A stretch of 64,000 nt of DNA from Oscillospiraceae bacterium. Lineage in GTDB: Bacteria > Bacillota > Clostridia > Oscillospirales > Ruminococcaceae. This document shows, in pieces, positions 52,467-61,481 of the stretch. The position numbers were made by a program, and so were the translations under genes. Positions within the stretch are counted from its first letter, which is position 1. Every line of letters starts with the position of its first letter. The stretch covers positions 1 to 64,000 of the forward strand of contig JAFVOU010000017.1 in the NCBI GenBank assembly GCA_017505635.1, written 5' to 3'. The notes under the pieces were generated by a model, which saw only the letters and a list, made by a program, of their open reading frames with translations, did not search any database and had not been told where the DNA came from.

Positions 52467-52495
52467 TTGACAAATGCCGCTTTGGCATATATAAT
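52467..52495 (+). promoter_or_regulatory. Promoter of the infC-rpmI-rplT operon
   Basis: Consensus TTGACA (52467-52472), a 17-base spacer and TATAAT (52490-52495). The spacer contains the small palindrome ATGCC-GCTTT-GGCAT. Confidence 0.85.
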
Positions 52496-52499
52496 ATTT

Positions 52500-52642
52500 A
52501 AGGCAATAAAGTAGACACGCAGTAAACGTGCTCACCTTGTATCGCAAATGGGCGGTCGGGTCAATAAAGTTGAAAGCCCTTATAACAGGGGAAATTTCGG
52601 TTTATTCAGAGCGCGTATTTACGGATACGCGCTTTTGTTTTT
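52500..52642 (+). promoter_or_regulatory. L20-type ribosomal protein leader with attenuator
   Basis: About 140 transcribed bases separate the promoter from infC. They end in an intrinsic terminator, AGCGCGTAT/ATACGCGCT (52610-52633), followed by TTTGTTTTT, placed before the gene: the layout of an attenuator. Upstream bases (GGGCGGTCGGG, GAAAGCCC, CAGGGG) can form alternative stems. In Firmicutes the leader of this operon binds L20 to stop transcription; I assign it by position and layout, not by a full consensus match. Confidence 0.75.
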
Positions 52643-52669
52643 GCTAAAATAATTTGGAGGTGCTTTATC

Positions 52670-53188
52670 ATTAGTACAAAAAAAGAACTTGAAATCAACG
52701 AAGAAATTCGTGATAAGGAAATCAGAGTTATCGGCGCAGACGGTTCACAGCTTGGTGTTATGTCTGCAGACAAAGCTTTGAAGCTTGCAGAAGAAGCAGA
52801 CATGGACCTGGTTAAAATTGCTCCAACAGCAGTACCGCCTGTATGCAAAATCATGGACTACGGCAAATACCGTTTTGAACAGCAGAAGAAGGAAAAAGAA
52901 AACAAGAAAAACCAGAAGGTTGTTGAAACAAAAGAAGTTCGTCTGTCCATCAATATTGATACAAACGATTTCAATACAAAGGTAAATCAGGCCAACAAGT
53001 TCCTTAAAAACGGTGATAAAGTTAAAGTTTCCATTCGTTTCCGCGGCAGAGAGATGGCTCACTCCAAACTTGGTCTTGACGTTATGGAACGTTTTGGCCA
53101 GGCTATTGAAGGCGGCACAATCGAAAAAGCTGCAAAACTTGAAGGCAGAAATATGCTTATGTTTATTGCCCCAGCACACAACAAATAA
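52670..53188 (+). CDS. infC: Translation initiation factor IF-3
   Basis: The product has 172 residues, full length for IF-3. The N-domain has [19 protein letters not shown]; the linker and C-domain include [20 protein letters not shown] and [19 protein letters not shown]. It keeps 30S subunits free and checks the start codon. No ATG fits: the first in-frame ATG is at 52760 and would remove the first 30 residues. An ATT at 52670 (or ATC at 52667) lies behind TTGGAGGT. Non-standard AUU/AUC starts are known for infC and allow IF-3 to repress itself. Confidence 0.95.
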   Translation: MSTKKELEINEEIRDKEIRVIGADGSQLGVMSADKALKLAEEADMDLVKIAPTAVPPVCKIMDYGKYRFEQQKKEKENKKNQKVVETKEVRLSINIDTNDFNTKVNQANKFLKNGDKVKVSIRFRGREMAHSKLGLDVMERFGQAIEGGTIEKAAKLEGRNMLMFIAPAHNK

Positions 53189-53207
53189 AACGCAGGAGGA
53201 ATTTTCC

Positions 53208-53411
53208 ATGAATAAGTACAAAATCAAAACACACACAGGTGCTAAAAAAAGATTTAAAATGACAAAAAACGGCAAGCTTAAAAGAGGTAAAGCTTTCAGA
53301 AGCCACATTCTCACTAAGATGTCTACAAAAAGAAAAAGAAACCTCAGAAAAGGTGGCTACGCAGATAAAACAAATGCAAAAGTTATCAAAAAACTCTTGC
53401 CTTACATGTAA
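53208..53411 (+). CDS. rpmI: Ribosomal protein L35
   Basis: The product has 67 basic residues: [19 protein letters not shown] opens the protein and [20 protein letters not shown] closes it, the standard bL35 layout. The start at 53208 has CAGGAGGAA. It lies 19 bases after infC in the usual operon. Confidence 0.97.
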   Translation: MNKYKIKTHTGAKKRFKMTKNGKLKRGKAFRSHILTKMSTKRKRNLRKGGYADKTNAKVIKKLLPYM

Positions 53412-53469
53412 TTATTTGCTCACAGCACACTAGTTTATTAATATTGACAGATTAAAGGAGATACTATAA

Positions 53470-53823
53470 ATGGCTCGTATTAAAGGCGCGATGATGACTC
53501 GCAAAAGAAGAAATAAAACACTTAAACTTGCAAAAGGTTACTACGGTTCCAAATCCAAACACTTCAAAATGGCTAAACAGCAGGTTATGAAAAGCGGTAA
53601 CTACGCTTTCGCTGGCCGCAAACAGAAAAAACGTGACTTCCGTCGTCTCTGGATCACAAGAATTTCTGCAGCTGTTAAAATGTACGATATGAACTACTCT
53701 ACATTTATGAACGGCCTCAAAAAAGCAGGCATCACACTCAACAGAAAAATGCTTAGCGAACTTGCTATCAACGATGCAGCAGCATTTGCTTCCCTCGTTG
53801 AAGCAGCTAAAAAAGCTCTGTAA
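53470..53823 (+). CDS. rplT: Ribosomal protein L20
   Basis: The product has 117 residues, normal for bL20: [20 protein letters not shown] and [19 protein letters not shown]. Besides its 23S rRNA role, L20 is the feedback regulator of this operon through the leader. Codon choice is that of a strongly expressed gene. A terminator follows. Confidence 0.98.
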   Translation: MARIKGAMMTRKRRNKTLKLAKGYYGSKSKHFKMAKQQVMKSGNYAFAGRKQKKRDFRRLWITRISAAVKMYDMNYSTFMNGLKKAGITLNRKMLSELAINDAAAFASLVEAAKKAL

Positions 53824-53833
53824 TAAAATAAAT

Positions 53834-53870
53834 TACGCCTTGGCGCAGTGTGCGCCAGGGCGTATCTTTG
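53834..53870 (+). terminator. Terminator of the infC-rpmI-rplT operon
   Basis: TACGCC-TTGGCGCA pairs with TGCGCCA-GGCGTA around GTG, followed by TCTTTG. The T-run is short. Confidence 0.8.
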
Positions 53871-53990
53871 TATTTGAAGATAGTTATATTTGCTGATTTT
53901 TGTGTATATTTATAAATAATATATGCATAAATCAGCATCTAAAAATGTCTTTAAATACTTATATATAAGCAAAATCCGAGGTGCATATTT

Positions 53991-54761
53991 ATGCTGAATA
54001 TTATCGAAAGCAAGGACAATCCTAAAATAAAAAATGCCGTAAAACTTGCAAAGGACGCAAAACTGCGCAGTGAAAACGGTGTGTTTTTTGCATCCACACC
54101 AAAGGTGGTTATGGATGTTCTGGCGGCAGGCTTTAAAGCTGAAAGCCTGTTTTTCACAAAAACAGAATACGAAAAATATGCCGCAAAACTTGACGGTCAG
54201 CCTGTGTTTATAATCAGCGAAGGTGTAAGTGCAAAGCTGAGCGAAGACAAAACCAGTCAGGGAGTTTTTGGTATTTTCAGAATGAAAACCGCAGATACAG
54301 ACAGAATTTTTGCAGCTGAAAAGCTGATAATACTGGAAGATATACAGGACCCGGGCAATATGGGTGCTATAATGCGCACAGCACTTGCTTTTGGTTACGA
54401 GGATATTGTGGTAAGTGCAAAATGTGCCGATATCTACAGCCCCAAGGTACTGCGCAGCAGTATGACGGCAAGTGTAAAGCTGAACGTATGCAGGTCAGAG
54501 GATATCCCTGCACTAGTAAAACAGCTTGGCGAAAAAGGCTTTTCCACCGTTGCAACCTGTCTTGAAAACAGCAGGGAACTGGGCAGTGAAAAAATCAGCC
54601 TGCCTGTTGCGGTGCTTATCGGCAACGAGGGCAACGGACTGTCTGCAGGCACAATTGCGGCAAGCACACATAAGGTTAAAATCCCTATGAGCGATAAAAT
54701 CGAATCCCTCAACGCTGCGGTTTCCGCAGGCGTTATGATGTGGGAACTCAGAGGAGAATAG
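53991..54761 (+). CDS. TrmH/SpoU-family RNA methyltransferase
   Basis: The product has 256 residues. An N-terminal L30e-like substrate-binding part (about 1-95) is followed by a SPOUT knot domain: ILEDIQDPGNMGAIMRTA (motif 1), IGNEGNGLS (motif 2) and IPMSDKIESLNAAVSAGVMM (motif 3, SAM binding). It 2'-O-methylates a ribose in rRNA or tRNA; the site is not known. CCGAGGTG precedes the ATG. The dprA gene starts two bases after its stop. Confidence 0.93.
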   Translation: MLNIIESKDNPKIKNAVKLAKDAKLRSENGVFFASTPKVVMDVLAAGFKAESLFFTKTEYEKYAAKLDGQPVFIISEGVSAKLSEDKTSQGVFGIFRMKTADTDRIFAAEKLIILEDIQDPGNMGAIMRTALAFGYEDIVVSAKCADIYSPKVLRSSMTASVKLNVCRSEDIPALVKQLGEKGFSTVATCLENSRELGSEKISLPVAVLIGNEGNGLSAGTIAASTHKVKIPMSDKIESLNAAVSAGVMMWELRGE

Positions 54762-54763
54762 CT

Positions 54764-55834
54764 GTGGATTTGTACAACATATGGCTGGCTATGACCCTTG
54801 GCACAATGGTTGCCAACGGCGGTGAGATTGTAAAAAGCGGCATTACACCGCAGGAACTTTACGAAAACCGCAAAAGCTGGCACAACTATGATTGCTTTAA
54901 TGCAAGGCAGATGGCCATGGCTTTGGAAGTACCCCTTGAAGCAGCGCACAAAGTGTGGCAGCTTCACTGTGAAAACGGCATAAACTCGGTGAATTATACC
55001 GACAGTGATTATCCGCAGTGCTTTTTCGATATTCCCGATGCACCGCTGGTGCTTTTCTACAAGGGTGATATCACAAAGCTGGAAAATCCCCACCGTGTAA
55101 GTGTGGTGGGCAGCCGCCACCCCGACCGCGACGGTGTTAAAATCTGCGAGGATATCTGCACCGCTCTGGCACAAAACGGTATTACACTTATAAGCGGTCT
55201 TGCGCAGGGTATGGACAGCATTGCACATATCTGTGCTTTAAATGAAAATGCAGACACAGTTGCCTTTATCGGCACAAGTGTTGACAGATACTATCCTGCG
55301 GCAAACAGAAAACTGCAGCAGGAAATTGAACAGAAAGGCTGTGTTGTCAGCGAATATTATATGACACAGCCGCTGTACAACAGCACATTTCTGGAACGCA
55401 ACCGCCTTATAGCTGCGGCAGGAGAAGCACTGTGTGTTGTGCAGGCAAAGGCAAAAAGCGGCACACTTTCCACTGCAAAACGCGCACAGGAATATTCAAA
55501 GCAGCTTTTCAGTGTTCCGGGCAGCATTCTTAACCCGATGCACGACGGTACAAACCGTCTTATTCAGGATGGCGCCTATCCGCTTTTGTCCGCATCTGAT
55601 GTGCTTGTGCATTTCGGGCTGGAAGAGGCATCAAAGCCAAAAAGGGTTAAAAAACCAAAGTTAAGCGAAATTGAACAGAAAATATACGACTGTATGGGCA
55701 GACAGACCATGAGCACAAACCAGCTTTTTGCACAGACAAAAATACCGATGGTTCAGCTTAAAGCACTGCTTACAAAAATGGAGATGGACGGGGTTATAAC
55801 CTCAAAATCCCCGGGCGTATACTGTATAAAATAA
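54764..55834 (+). CDS. dprA: DNA processing protein DprA (Smf)
   Basis: The product has 356 residues. The Rossmann-like core has VVGSRHPDRDG, LISGLAQGMDSIAH and AFIGTSVDRYYPAANRKL; a C-terminal winged-helix part (about 290-356) follows. DprA loads RecA on incoming single-stranded DNA in transformation. The start is a GTG at 54764 with GAGGAG upstream; a GTG at 54740 in frame lies within the preceding gene and has no RBS. It precedes topA and trmFO in the order known from B. subtilis. Confidence 0.94.
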   Translation: MDLYNIWLAMTLGTMVANGGEIVKSGITPQELYENRKSWHNYDCFNARQMAMALEVPLEAAHKVWQLHCENGINSVNYTDSDYPQCFFDIPDAPLVLFYKGDITKLENPHRVSVVGSRHPDRDGVKICEDICTALAQNGITLISGLAQGMDSIAHICALNENADTVAFIGTSVDRYYPAANRKLQQEIEQKGCVVSEYYMTQPLYNSTFLERNRLIAAAGEALCVVQAKAKSGTLSTAKRAQEYSKQLFSVPGSILNPMHDGTNRLIQDGAYPLLSASDVLVHFGLEEASKPKRVKKPKLSEIEQKIYDCMGRQTMSTNQLFAQTKIPMVQLKALLTKMEMDGVITSKSPGVYCIK

Positions 55835-55864
55835 ATAAGTCAACTGACATACAAGGAGAACACA

Positions 55865-57979
55865 ATGTCCAAACTTGTTATAGTGGAATCCCCGGCAAAG
55901 GCAAAAACAATTAAAAAATACCTTGGGGAAGACTACAATGTAATCGCATCCATGGGTCATATCCGTGACCTGCCAAAAGCACAGATGGGTGTTGATATCG
56001 AAGATAACTTCAAACCCAGATATATCAATATCCCGGGCAAATCCAAACTTATAAGAGAACTTAAAACCGCAGCTGCAGAAAGCGAAATGGTCTATCTTGC
56101 AACCGACCCGGACCGTGAAGGCGAGGCTATCAGCTGGCATCTTGCCCATATCCTAAAGCTGGATACAGCGCAGAAAAACCGCGTTACCTTTGGCGAAATC
56201 ACCAGAAAAGGTGTTACAGAAGGTATGAACAACAAGCGCACAATTGACGAAGACCTTATCAATGCACAGCAGGCAAGAAGAATTCTTGACCGCATTGTTG
56301 GCTATAAGCTGTCTCCGTTTCTTTGGGAAAAAATCAAAGGCGGACTTTCTGCGGGCCGTGTGCAGTCTGTTGCAGTTAAGCTTGTTGTGGACCGTCACCG
56401 TGAAATCGAAAACTTTATTCCGCAGGAATACTGGAACATCGATGCAACTCTCGGTGCAGGCAGCAAAAAATTCAAGGCAAGATACCATGGCACAGACGGT
56501 GAAAAAATCACTGTGGACAACGAGGCGCAGGCGTTGGAAATCAAGGCTTCCAGCGAAAATGCAGCTTTTGAGATTGCAAAAATCACAAAGGGCAGCCGCA
56601 AACGTCTGCCGGCACCTCCGTTTATCACATCTTCAATGCAGCAGGAAGCAAGCCGCCGTCTGGGCTTTACAGCAAGCAGAACAATGCGTGCGGCACAGAC
56701 ACTTTACGAAGGCGTTGAGGTTGCAGGCTACGGTCAGCTTGGTCTTATCACATATATGCGTACCGACAGTCTGCGTGTAAGTGACGAAGCTGTTTTTGCG
56801 GCAAAGGCTTACATCAAGGAAAAGTTTGGCGAAAATTATGTGCCGAACTACAAGCGCACATACAAACAGAAAAACAATGCTCAGGACGCACACGAGGCTA
56901 TCCGCCCTACAAATGTAAACATCACACCTGAAATTGCAAATGCATCATTGAGCGGTGATGTTGCAAAGCTTTACAGGCTTATATGGGAACGCTTTGTGGC
57001 AAGCCAGATGGCAGACTGCCTGCAGGAAACCGTTGCTGTGGATATCAGCTGCGGCAATCACCTTTACAAGGCAAACGGATATACTGTTCTGTTCGAGGGC
57101 TTTACAGCACTTTATGAAGAACAGACCGATGAAAAGAAAGAAAAAGAAACAGCTCTGCCGCCTCTTGCAGAGGATACAAAGCTTAAACTTAAAGATATCG
57201 AAGCGGTACAGAAATTTACACAGCCGCCAAATGAGTATACAGAGGCTACTCTTATCAAGGCACTGGAAGAAAACGGCATCGGCCGTCCGTCCACATATGC
57301 ACCTATCATCTACACCATAACAGAAAAAGCTTATGTTGAGCGCGACGGCAAAAAGCTTATTCCTACAGCACTGGGTACAACAATCAACGACCTGCTGGAA
57401 GCACAGTTCAGCAATATCGTTAACGTAAAATTCTCTGCTGATATGGAAACAAGCCTTGACGAAATCGAAGAAGGCAAAAAGGAATGGACAGCGGTTCTTT
57501 CCGACTTCTACAACGATTTCAGCAAAGACCTTGAAAAAGCACAGTCCGATATGGAGGGCAAAAAGGTTAAGGTGCCTGATGTGGTAACCGACGAAATCTG
57601 CGAAGTATGCGGCAAACCAATGGTTATCAAAACCGGCAAATTTGGCAAGTTCCTTGCATGCAGCGGTTTCCCTGACTGTAAAAATACAAAGCGCATAGTT
57701 AAATACGCAAAAGGAAGCTGTGTAAAATGCGGCGGCAAGATGCTTGTGCTCACAAGCAAACGCGGCAGAACATTCTACGCATGCGAAGACAACACAGGCT
57801 GCAAATTTATCACATGGGAAGAACCAACCGATAAGACCTGCGAAGTGTGCGGCAAAAGCCTTTACAAAAAGGCGGGCAAAGCGGCAAAACCGCACTGCGT
57901 AAACGAAAGCTGCTCCGCTTACAAGCCAACAGTTACACGCAAATCATCAAAAAAAGGAAAAACAGCTGATGAAGGTTAA
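55865..57979 (+). CDS. topA: DNA topoisomerase I
   Basis: The product is a 704-residue type IA topoisomerase. The TOPRIM domain opens with LVIVESPAKAKTIKKYL and has DPDREGEAISWH (Asp81, Asp83, Glu86); the active Tyr297 lies in ITYMRTDSLRV. The C-terminus (about 575-690) has three four-cysteine zinc ribbons: CEVCGKP..C..C, CVKCGGK..C..C, CEVCGKS..C..C. It relaxes negative supercoils. AAGGAGAAC precedes the ATG. Its end overlaps the trmFO start by 11 bases. Confidence 0.98.
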   Translation: MSKLVIVESPAKAKTIKKYLGEDYNVIASMGHIRDLPKAQMGVDIEDNFKPRYINIPGKSKLIRELKTAAAESEMVYLATDPDREGEAISWHLAHILKLDTAQKNRVTFGEITRKGVTEGMNNKRTIDEDLINAQQARRILDRIVGYKLSPFLWEKIKGGLSAGRVQSVAVKLVVDRHREIENFIPQEYWNIDATLGAGSKKFKARYHGTDGEKITVDNEAQALEIKASSENAAFEIAKITKGSRKRLPAPPFITSSMQQEASRRLGFTASRTMRAAQTLYEGVEVAGYGQLGLITYMRTDSLRVSDEAVFAAKAYIKEKFGENYVPNYKRTYKQKNNAQDAHEAIRPTNVNITPEIANASLSGDVAKLYRLIWERFVASQMADCLQETVAVDISCGNHLYKANGYTVLFEGFTALYEEQTDEKKEKETALPPLAEDTKLKLKDIEAVQKFTQPPNEYTEATLIKALEENGIGRPSTYAPIIYTITEKAYVERDGKKLIPTALGTTINDLLEAQFSNIVNVKFSADMETSLDEIEEGKKEWTAVLSDFYNDFSKDLEKAQSDMEGKKVKVPDVVTDEICEVCGKPMVIKTGKFGKFLACSGFPDCKNTKRIVKYAKGSCVKCGGKMLVLTSKRGRTFYACEDNTGCKFITWEEPTDKTCEVCGKSLYKKAGKAAKPHCVNESCSAYKPTVTRKSSKKGKTADEG

Positions 57980-59261
57980 TATTATAGGTGCAGGCCTTGC
58001 AGGCTGCGAGGCTGCAAACTTTCTTGCAAACAGAGGAGTAAAGGTTAAGCTTTTTGAGCAGAAACCGGAAAAATATTCCGATGCACATAAATCTCCAAAC
58101 TTTGCGGAACTTGTGTGTTCCAACTCTCTCAAATCAATGAGGGAAGACTCCAGCCAGGGTATGCTTAAATACGAAATGAAGCATTTCGGTTCCCTTGTGC
58201 TGGAAGCTGCCTATCAGTGCAATGTTCCTGCGGGCGGTGCCCTTGCAGTAGACAGAGATATTTTCAGCGAAATTATCACAAATAAAATCAAGGAAAACGA
58301 AAATATCGAGCTTGTTTACGGCGAGGTTACCGAAATAAACACAGACGAAATTACAATTATCGCAACAGGTCCGCTTACAAGCGGCAGCCTCTATGCAAAG
58401 GTTAAGGAACTTTGCGGTGACGGTATGAGCTTCTTTGATGCTGCAGCACCAATCGTTATGGCAGACAGCATCGATATGGACAAGGTGTTTGCAGCTTCGC
58501 GTTACGACAAAGGTGATGACGACTATCTGAACTGTCCTTTCAACAAGGAAGAATACGAAGCATTCTACGAAGCACTTGCAGCAGCGGAGCGTGCACCGCT
58601 CAAGGATTTTGAACAGGAACTCACAGTGTACGAAGGCTGTATGCCTATTGAAGTTATGGCTTCCCGCGGGGCAGATACAATGCGTTTCGGTCCAATGCGA
58701 CCTGTAGGTCTGAGAGACCCTAAAACAGGCAGACGTCCATGGGCAAACGTTCAGCTGAGATGTGAAGATGCAAACAAGACAATGTATAACATTGTAGGTT
58801 TTCAGACCAACCTTAAATTCGGCGAACAGAAACGTGTTTTCCGTATGATTCCCGGTCTTGAAAATGCCGAGTTTGCACGTTACGGTGTAATGCACCGCAA
58901 CAGCTTTATCAATAGCCCAAAGGTGCTTTCCAACACACTCAATCTCAAGGAATATCCAAATGTATACTTTGCAGGTCAGATAACAGGTATGGAAGGATAT
59001 ACCGAAAGCGCAATGTGCGGTTTGCTGGCAGCTTATTTTGTATACTGCCGTCTTACAGACAAAACACCGCAGATACCAGACAACACAACTATGGTTGGCG
59101 CACTGCTGCAGTATATTACCACCGAAAACAAGGATTTCCAGCCAATGGGCAGCAATATGGGTATTCTTCCTTCTCTGGAAAATCACATCCGCGACAAACG
59201 CGAAAGATATATGGCACTTGCTGTAAGAGGCAGAGAAGCTATCGACAAAATTGAACTGTAA
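57969..59261 (+). CDS. trmFO: Folate/FAD-dependent tRNA (uracil-54-C5)-methyltransferase TrmFO
   Basis: The product has 430 residues. The FAD loop GAGLAGCEAANFLA (6-19) opens the protein; ELVCSNSLKSM and the active-site Cys region YEGCMPIEVMASRG follow, with GQITGMEGYTESAMCGL near the end. It methylates U54 in the T-loop of tRNAs using methylene-tetrahydrofolate. It overlaps topA by 11 bases, as expected for a coupled pair. Confidence 0.97.
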   Translation: MKVNIIGAGLAGCEAANFLANRGVKVKLFEQKPEKYSDAHKSPNFAELVCSNSLKSMREDSSQGMLKYEMKHFGSLVLEAAYQCNVPAGGALAVDRDIFSEIITNKIKENENIELVYGEVTEINTDEITIIATGPLTSGSLYAKVKELCGDGMSFFDAAAPIVMADSIDMDKVFAASRYDKGDDDYLNCPFNKEEYEAFYEALAAAERAPLKDFEQELTVYEGCMPIEVMASRGADTMRFGPMRPVGLRDPKTGRRPWANVQLRCEDANKTMYNIVGFQTNLKFGEQKRVFRMIPGLENAEFARYGVMHRNSFINSPKVLSNTLNLKEYPNVYFAGQITGMEGYTESAMCGLLAAYFVYCRLTDKTPQIPDNTTMVGALLQYITTENKDFQPMGSNMGILPSLENHIRDKRERYMALAVRGREAIDKIEL

Positions 59262-59308
59262 TCTGCGGCATATCCTTTAACGGCAATAATCAAAGAAAGG
59301 GTGTTGTT

Positions 59309-59746
59309 ATGAACAGAAACAATGGCAACGGCAAAAAACCAAATGTTCTCGGCGGACTTTACGGCGTATTTTTTATGTCGGTATGGGTGTTCGGGTCCTT
59401 TTCAATGGGTGCACCGTGGTGGTTCAGCGCACTGGGGGTGCCTGCACTTGTATCAATGGTTTTTGCCACATTCAACGAATGGAAAAATCACAGAAAAAAC
59501 AAAGGTAACCGTGCTGACGGAAACACTCCTGCCGGCAGCAGTGAAGACCCGTGGGACGTAAGCTGGCCCGAAAACAGACAGCAGGGTGACAATCAGTACA
59601 GCAGTGTACAGTATGGCATCGAACAGTACGGCAGTCAGGAGTACATTCCTGCACCGGGCGGCAAAAATTTCTGCCCTTACTGCGGTGTGCCAAGACAGGC
59701 AGATTACGAATTCTGCGGCAACTGCGGCAGACAGCTGCCCGATTAA
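59309..59746 (+). CDS. Zinc-ribbon membrane protein of unknown function
   Basis: The product has 145 residues. Two hydrophobic segments (about 12-29 and 33-50) are followed by a basic patch, a Gln/Ser/Tyr-rich disordered part (about 65-115) and a C-terminal zinc ribbon, FCPYCGVPRQADYEFCGNCG (C-x2-C, C-x2-C). The ribbon may bind protein or nucleic acid; no function is known to me. It lies between trmFO and plsX with 48-base gaps. GAAAGGGTG precedes the ATG. Confidence 0.8.
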   Translation: MNRNNGNGKKPNVLGGLYGVFFMSVWVFGSFSMGAPWWFSALGVPALVSMVFATFNEWKNHRKNKGNRADGNTPAGSSEDPWDVSWPENRQQGDNQYSSVQYGIEQYGSQEYIPAPGGKNFCPYCGVPRQADYEFCGNCGRQLPD

Positions 59747-59794
59747 AAACACAAAAGCAATTAAACTTTTTACATACAAAGAGAGGTAACCATT

Positions 59795-60799
59795 ATGAAA
59801 ATTATTCTTGACGCATTTGGCGGCGACCACGCACCTCTTGCCCCTCTTCAGGGTGCAGAACTTGCAATCAAAGAATACGGCGTTGAAGTTATCGCTGTAG
59901 GCGACATTGCAAAGATGGAAGCAGTATGCAAGGAAAACAATATCTGCACAGACGGCATGGAATTTTTGCAGGCAGACGATGTTTTTGATATGCACGAAGA
60001 CCCAATGGACATTGTTAAAAAACGCAAGACAACATCCCTCCACGTTGCTATGAAAGCACTGGCAGACGGCATGGGTGATGCAGTGGTTTCCGCAGGCAGC
60101 ACAGGTGCCATGCTTATGGGTGCAACATTTATTGTAAAGCGCATCAAAGGTGTAAAACGTGCAGCCCTCGGCACAGTAATGCCTTGCAAAAACGACAGAG
60201 GCTTTATGCTTATGGACTGCGGCGCAAACAGCGAAGTACGTCCCGAAATGCTCAACCAGTTTGCAGTAATGGGCTCTGTTTATATGGAAAAAATGGCAGG
60301 CTGCAAAAATCCGCGTGTTGCGCTGCTCAACAACGGTGCTGAAGATACAAAAGGCACACCAACACACATCGAAGCACACAAACTTCTTGCCGCAAATAAA
60401 AAAATCAACTTTATCGGCAACATCGAAGGCCGTTACATCCTCAACGACGAAGCAGACGTTGTGGTTGCAGACGGTTTCAGCGGCAACATCGCCCTCAAAA
60501 CAAGCGAAGGTGTTGCATCCTTTATGAGCGGTATGCTCAAAGGAATGCTCAAGAAAAACGCAAGAACAATGCTGGCAGCAATCCTGCTTAAAAACGAACT
60601 CAAAGAGTTCAAGGCAAAAATGGACTACACCGAAGTTGGCGGTGCACCAATCCTTGGTGCTGCAAAAGGTGTTATCAAAGCACACGGCTCCAGCAATGCA
60701 AAAGCATTTAAAAACGCAATCAGACAGGCAAAAAACTATGCAGAAAACGATATCTCCAAAGTTATTGCCGATTCTTTAACAGACGAAGGTGAACAGTAA
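59795..60799 (+). CDS. plsX: Phosphate acyltransferase PlsX
   Basis: The product has 334 residues, full length. ILDAFGGDHAPLAPLQGAEL opens it; SAGSTGAMLMGATF and DCGANSEVRPEMLNQFAVMG are family blocks. It makes acyl-phosphate from acyl-ACP for phospholipid synthesis with PlsY. The rnc gene follows after two bases; the acyl carrier protein gene often found between them is absent. Confidence 0.97.
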   Translation: MKIILDAFGGDHAPLAPLQGAELAIKEYGVEVIAVGDIAKMEAVCKENNICTDGMEFLQADDVFDMHEDPMDIVKKRKTTSLHVAMKALADGMGDAVVSAGSTGAMLMGATFIVKRIKGVKRAALGTVMPCKNDRGFMLMDCGANSEVRPEMLNQFAVMGSVYMEKMAGCKNPRVALLNNGAEDTKGTPTHIEAHKLLAANKKINFIGNIEGRYILNDEADVVVADGFSGNIALKTSEGVASFMSGMLKGMLKKNARTMLAAILLKNELKEFKAKMDYTEVGGAPILGAAKGVIKAHGSSNAKAFKNAIRQAKNYAENDISKVIADSLTDEGEQ

Positions 60800-60801
60800 A
60801 A

Positions 60802-61470
60802 ATGAAGGTATTTGAAAACAACATTCAATATACTTTTAAAGATATTTCTCTTTTGGAACTTGCACTTACCCATTCTTCCTATGCCAACGAAAGCAAAACG
60901 CATATGGAATATAATGAAAGACTGGAATTTCTGGGTGATGCAGTTCTGCAGCTTATAACAAGCGAAAAACTGTATACAGAAAATCCTGACATGCCGGAGG
61001 GCAGAATGTCCAAACAGCGCGCAAGCCTTGTTTGCGAAGATGCTCTGGCAGAATATTCAAAACAGATAGACCTTGGAAAGTTTATGCTGCTTGGCAAAGG
61101 CGAAGAAAACACAGGCGGCCGCGAAAGACCATCTGTGCTTGCCGACGCATTTGAAGCTGTTATCGGTGCAATTTTCCTTGACGGCGGCATAGAACCTGCA
61201 AAAAAATTTGTACGCCGTTTTCTTGATGACGCACATCTTTCCATGCAGGATTTCAAAACTCTGCTGCAGGAAATTATTCAGAAAAACCCGGGCGAGCGCC
61301 TGAGCTATGTTGTGGTGGGCGAAAGCGGACCTGACCATGACAAAAGCTTTACCGTAGAGGTTAAACTCAATTCCAACCCAATCGGTACAGGTACGGGCAA
61401 AAGCAAAAAACAGGCCGAACAGCAGGCGGCAAAAGAGGCTCTTGGCCTTATGGGCTACAACTTCAAATAA
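60802..61470 (+). CDS. rnc: Ribonuclease III
   Basis: The product has 222 residues. The catalytic signature NERLEFLGDAVLQL lies at 38-51, with a second acidic set in DAFEAVIGAIFLDGG near 112-126; a double-stranded RNA-binding domain (about 152-222, GTGKSKKQAEQQAAKEAL) follows. It cuts rRNA precursors and structured mRNAs. It starts two bases after plsX and is probably translationally coupled (GGTGA lies within the plsX end). Confidence 0.97.
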   Translation: MKVFENNIQYTFKDISLLELALTHSSYANESKTHMEYNERLEFLGDAVLQLITSEKLYTENPDMPEGRMSKQRASLVCEDALAEYSKQIDLGKFMLLGKGEENTGGRERPSVLADAFEAVIGAIFLDGGIEPAKKFVRRFLDDAHLSMQDFKTLLQEIIQKNPGERLSYVVVGESGPDHDKSFTVEVKLNSNPIGTGTGKSKKQAEQQAAKEALGLMGYNFK

Positions 61471-61481
61471 AGGTTAACTTT

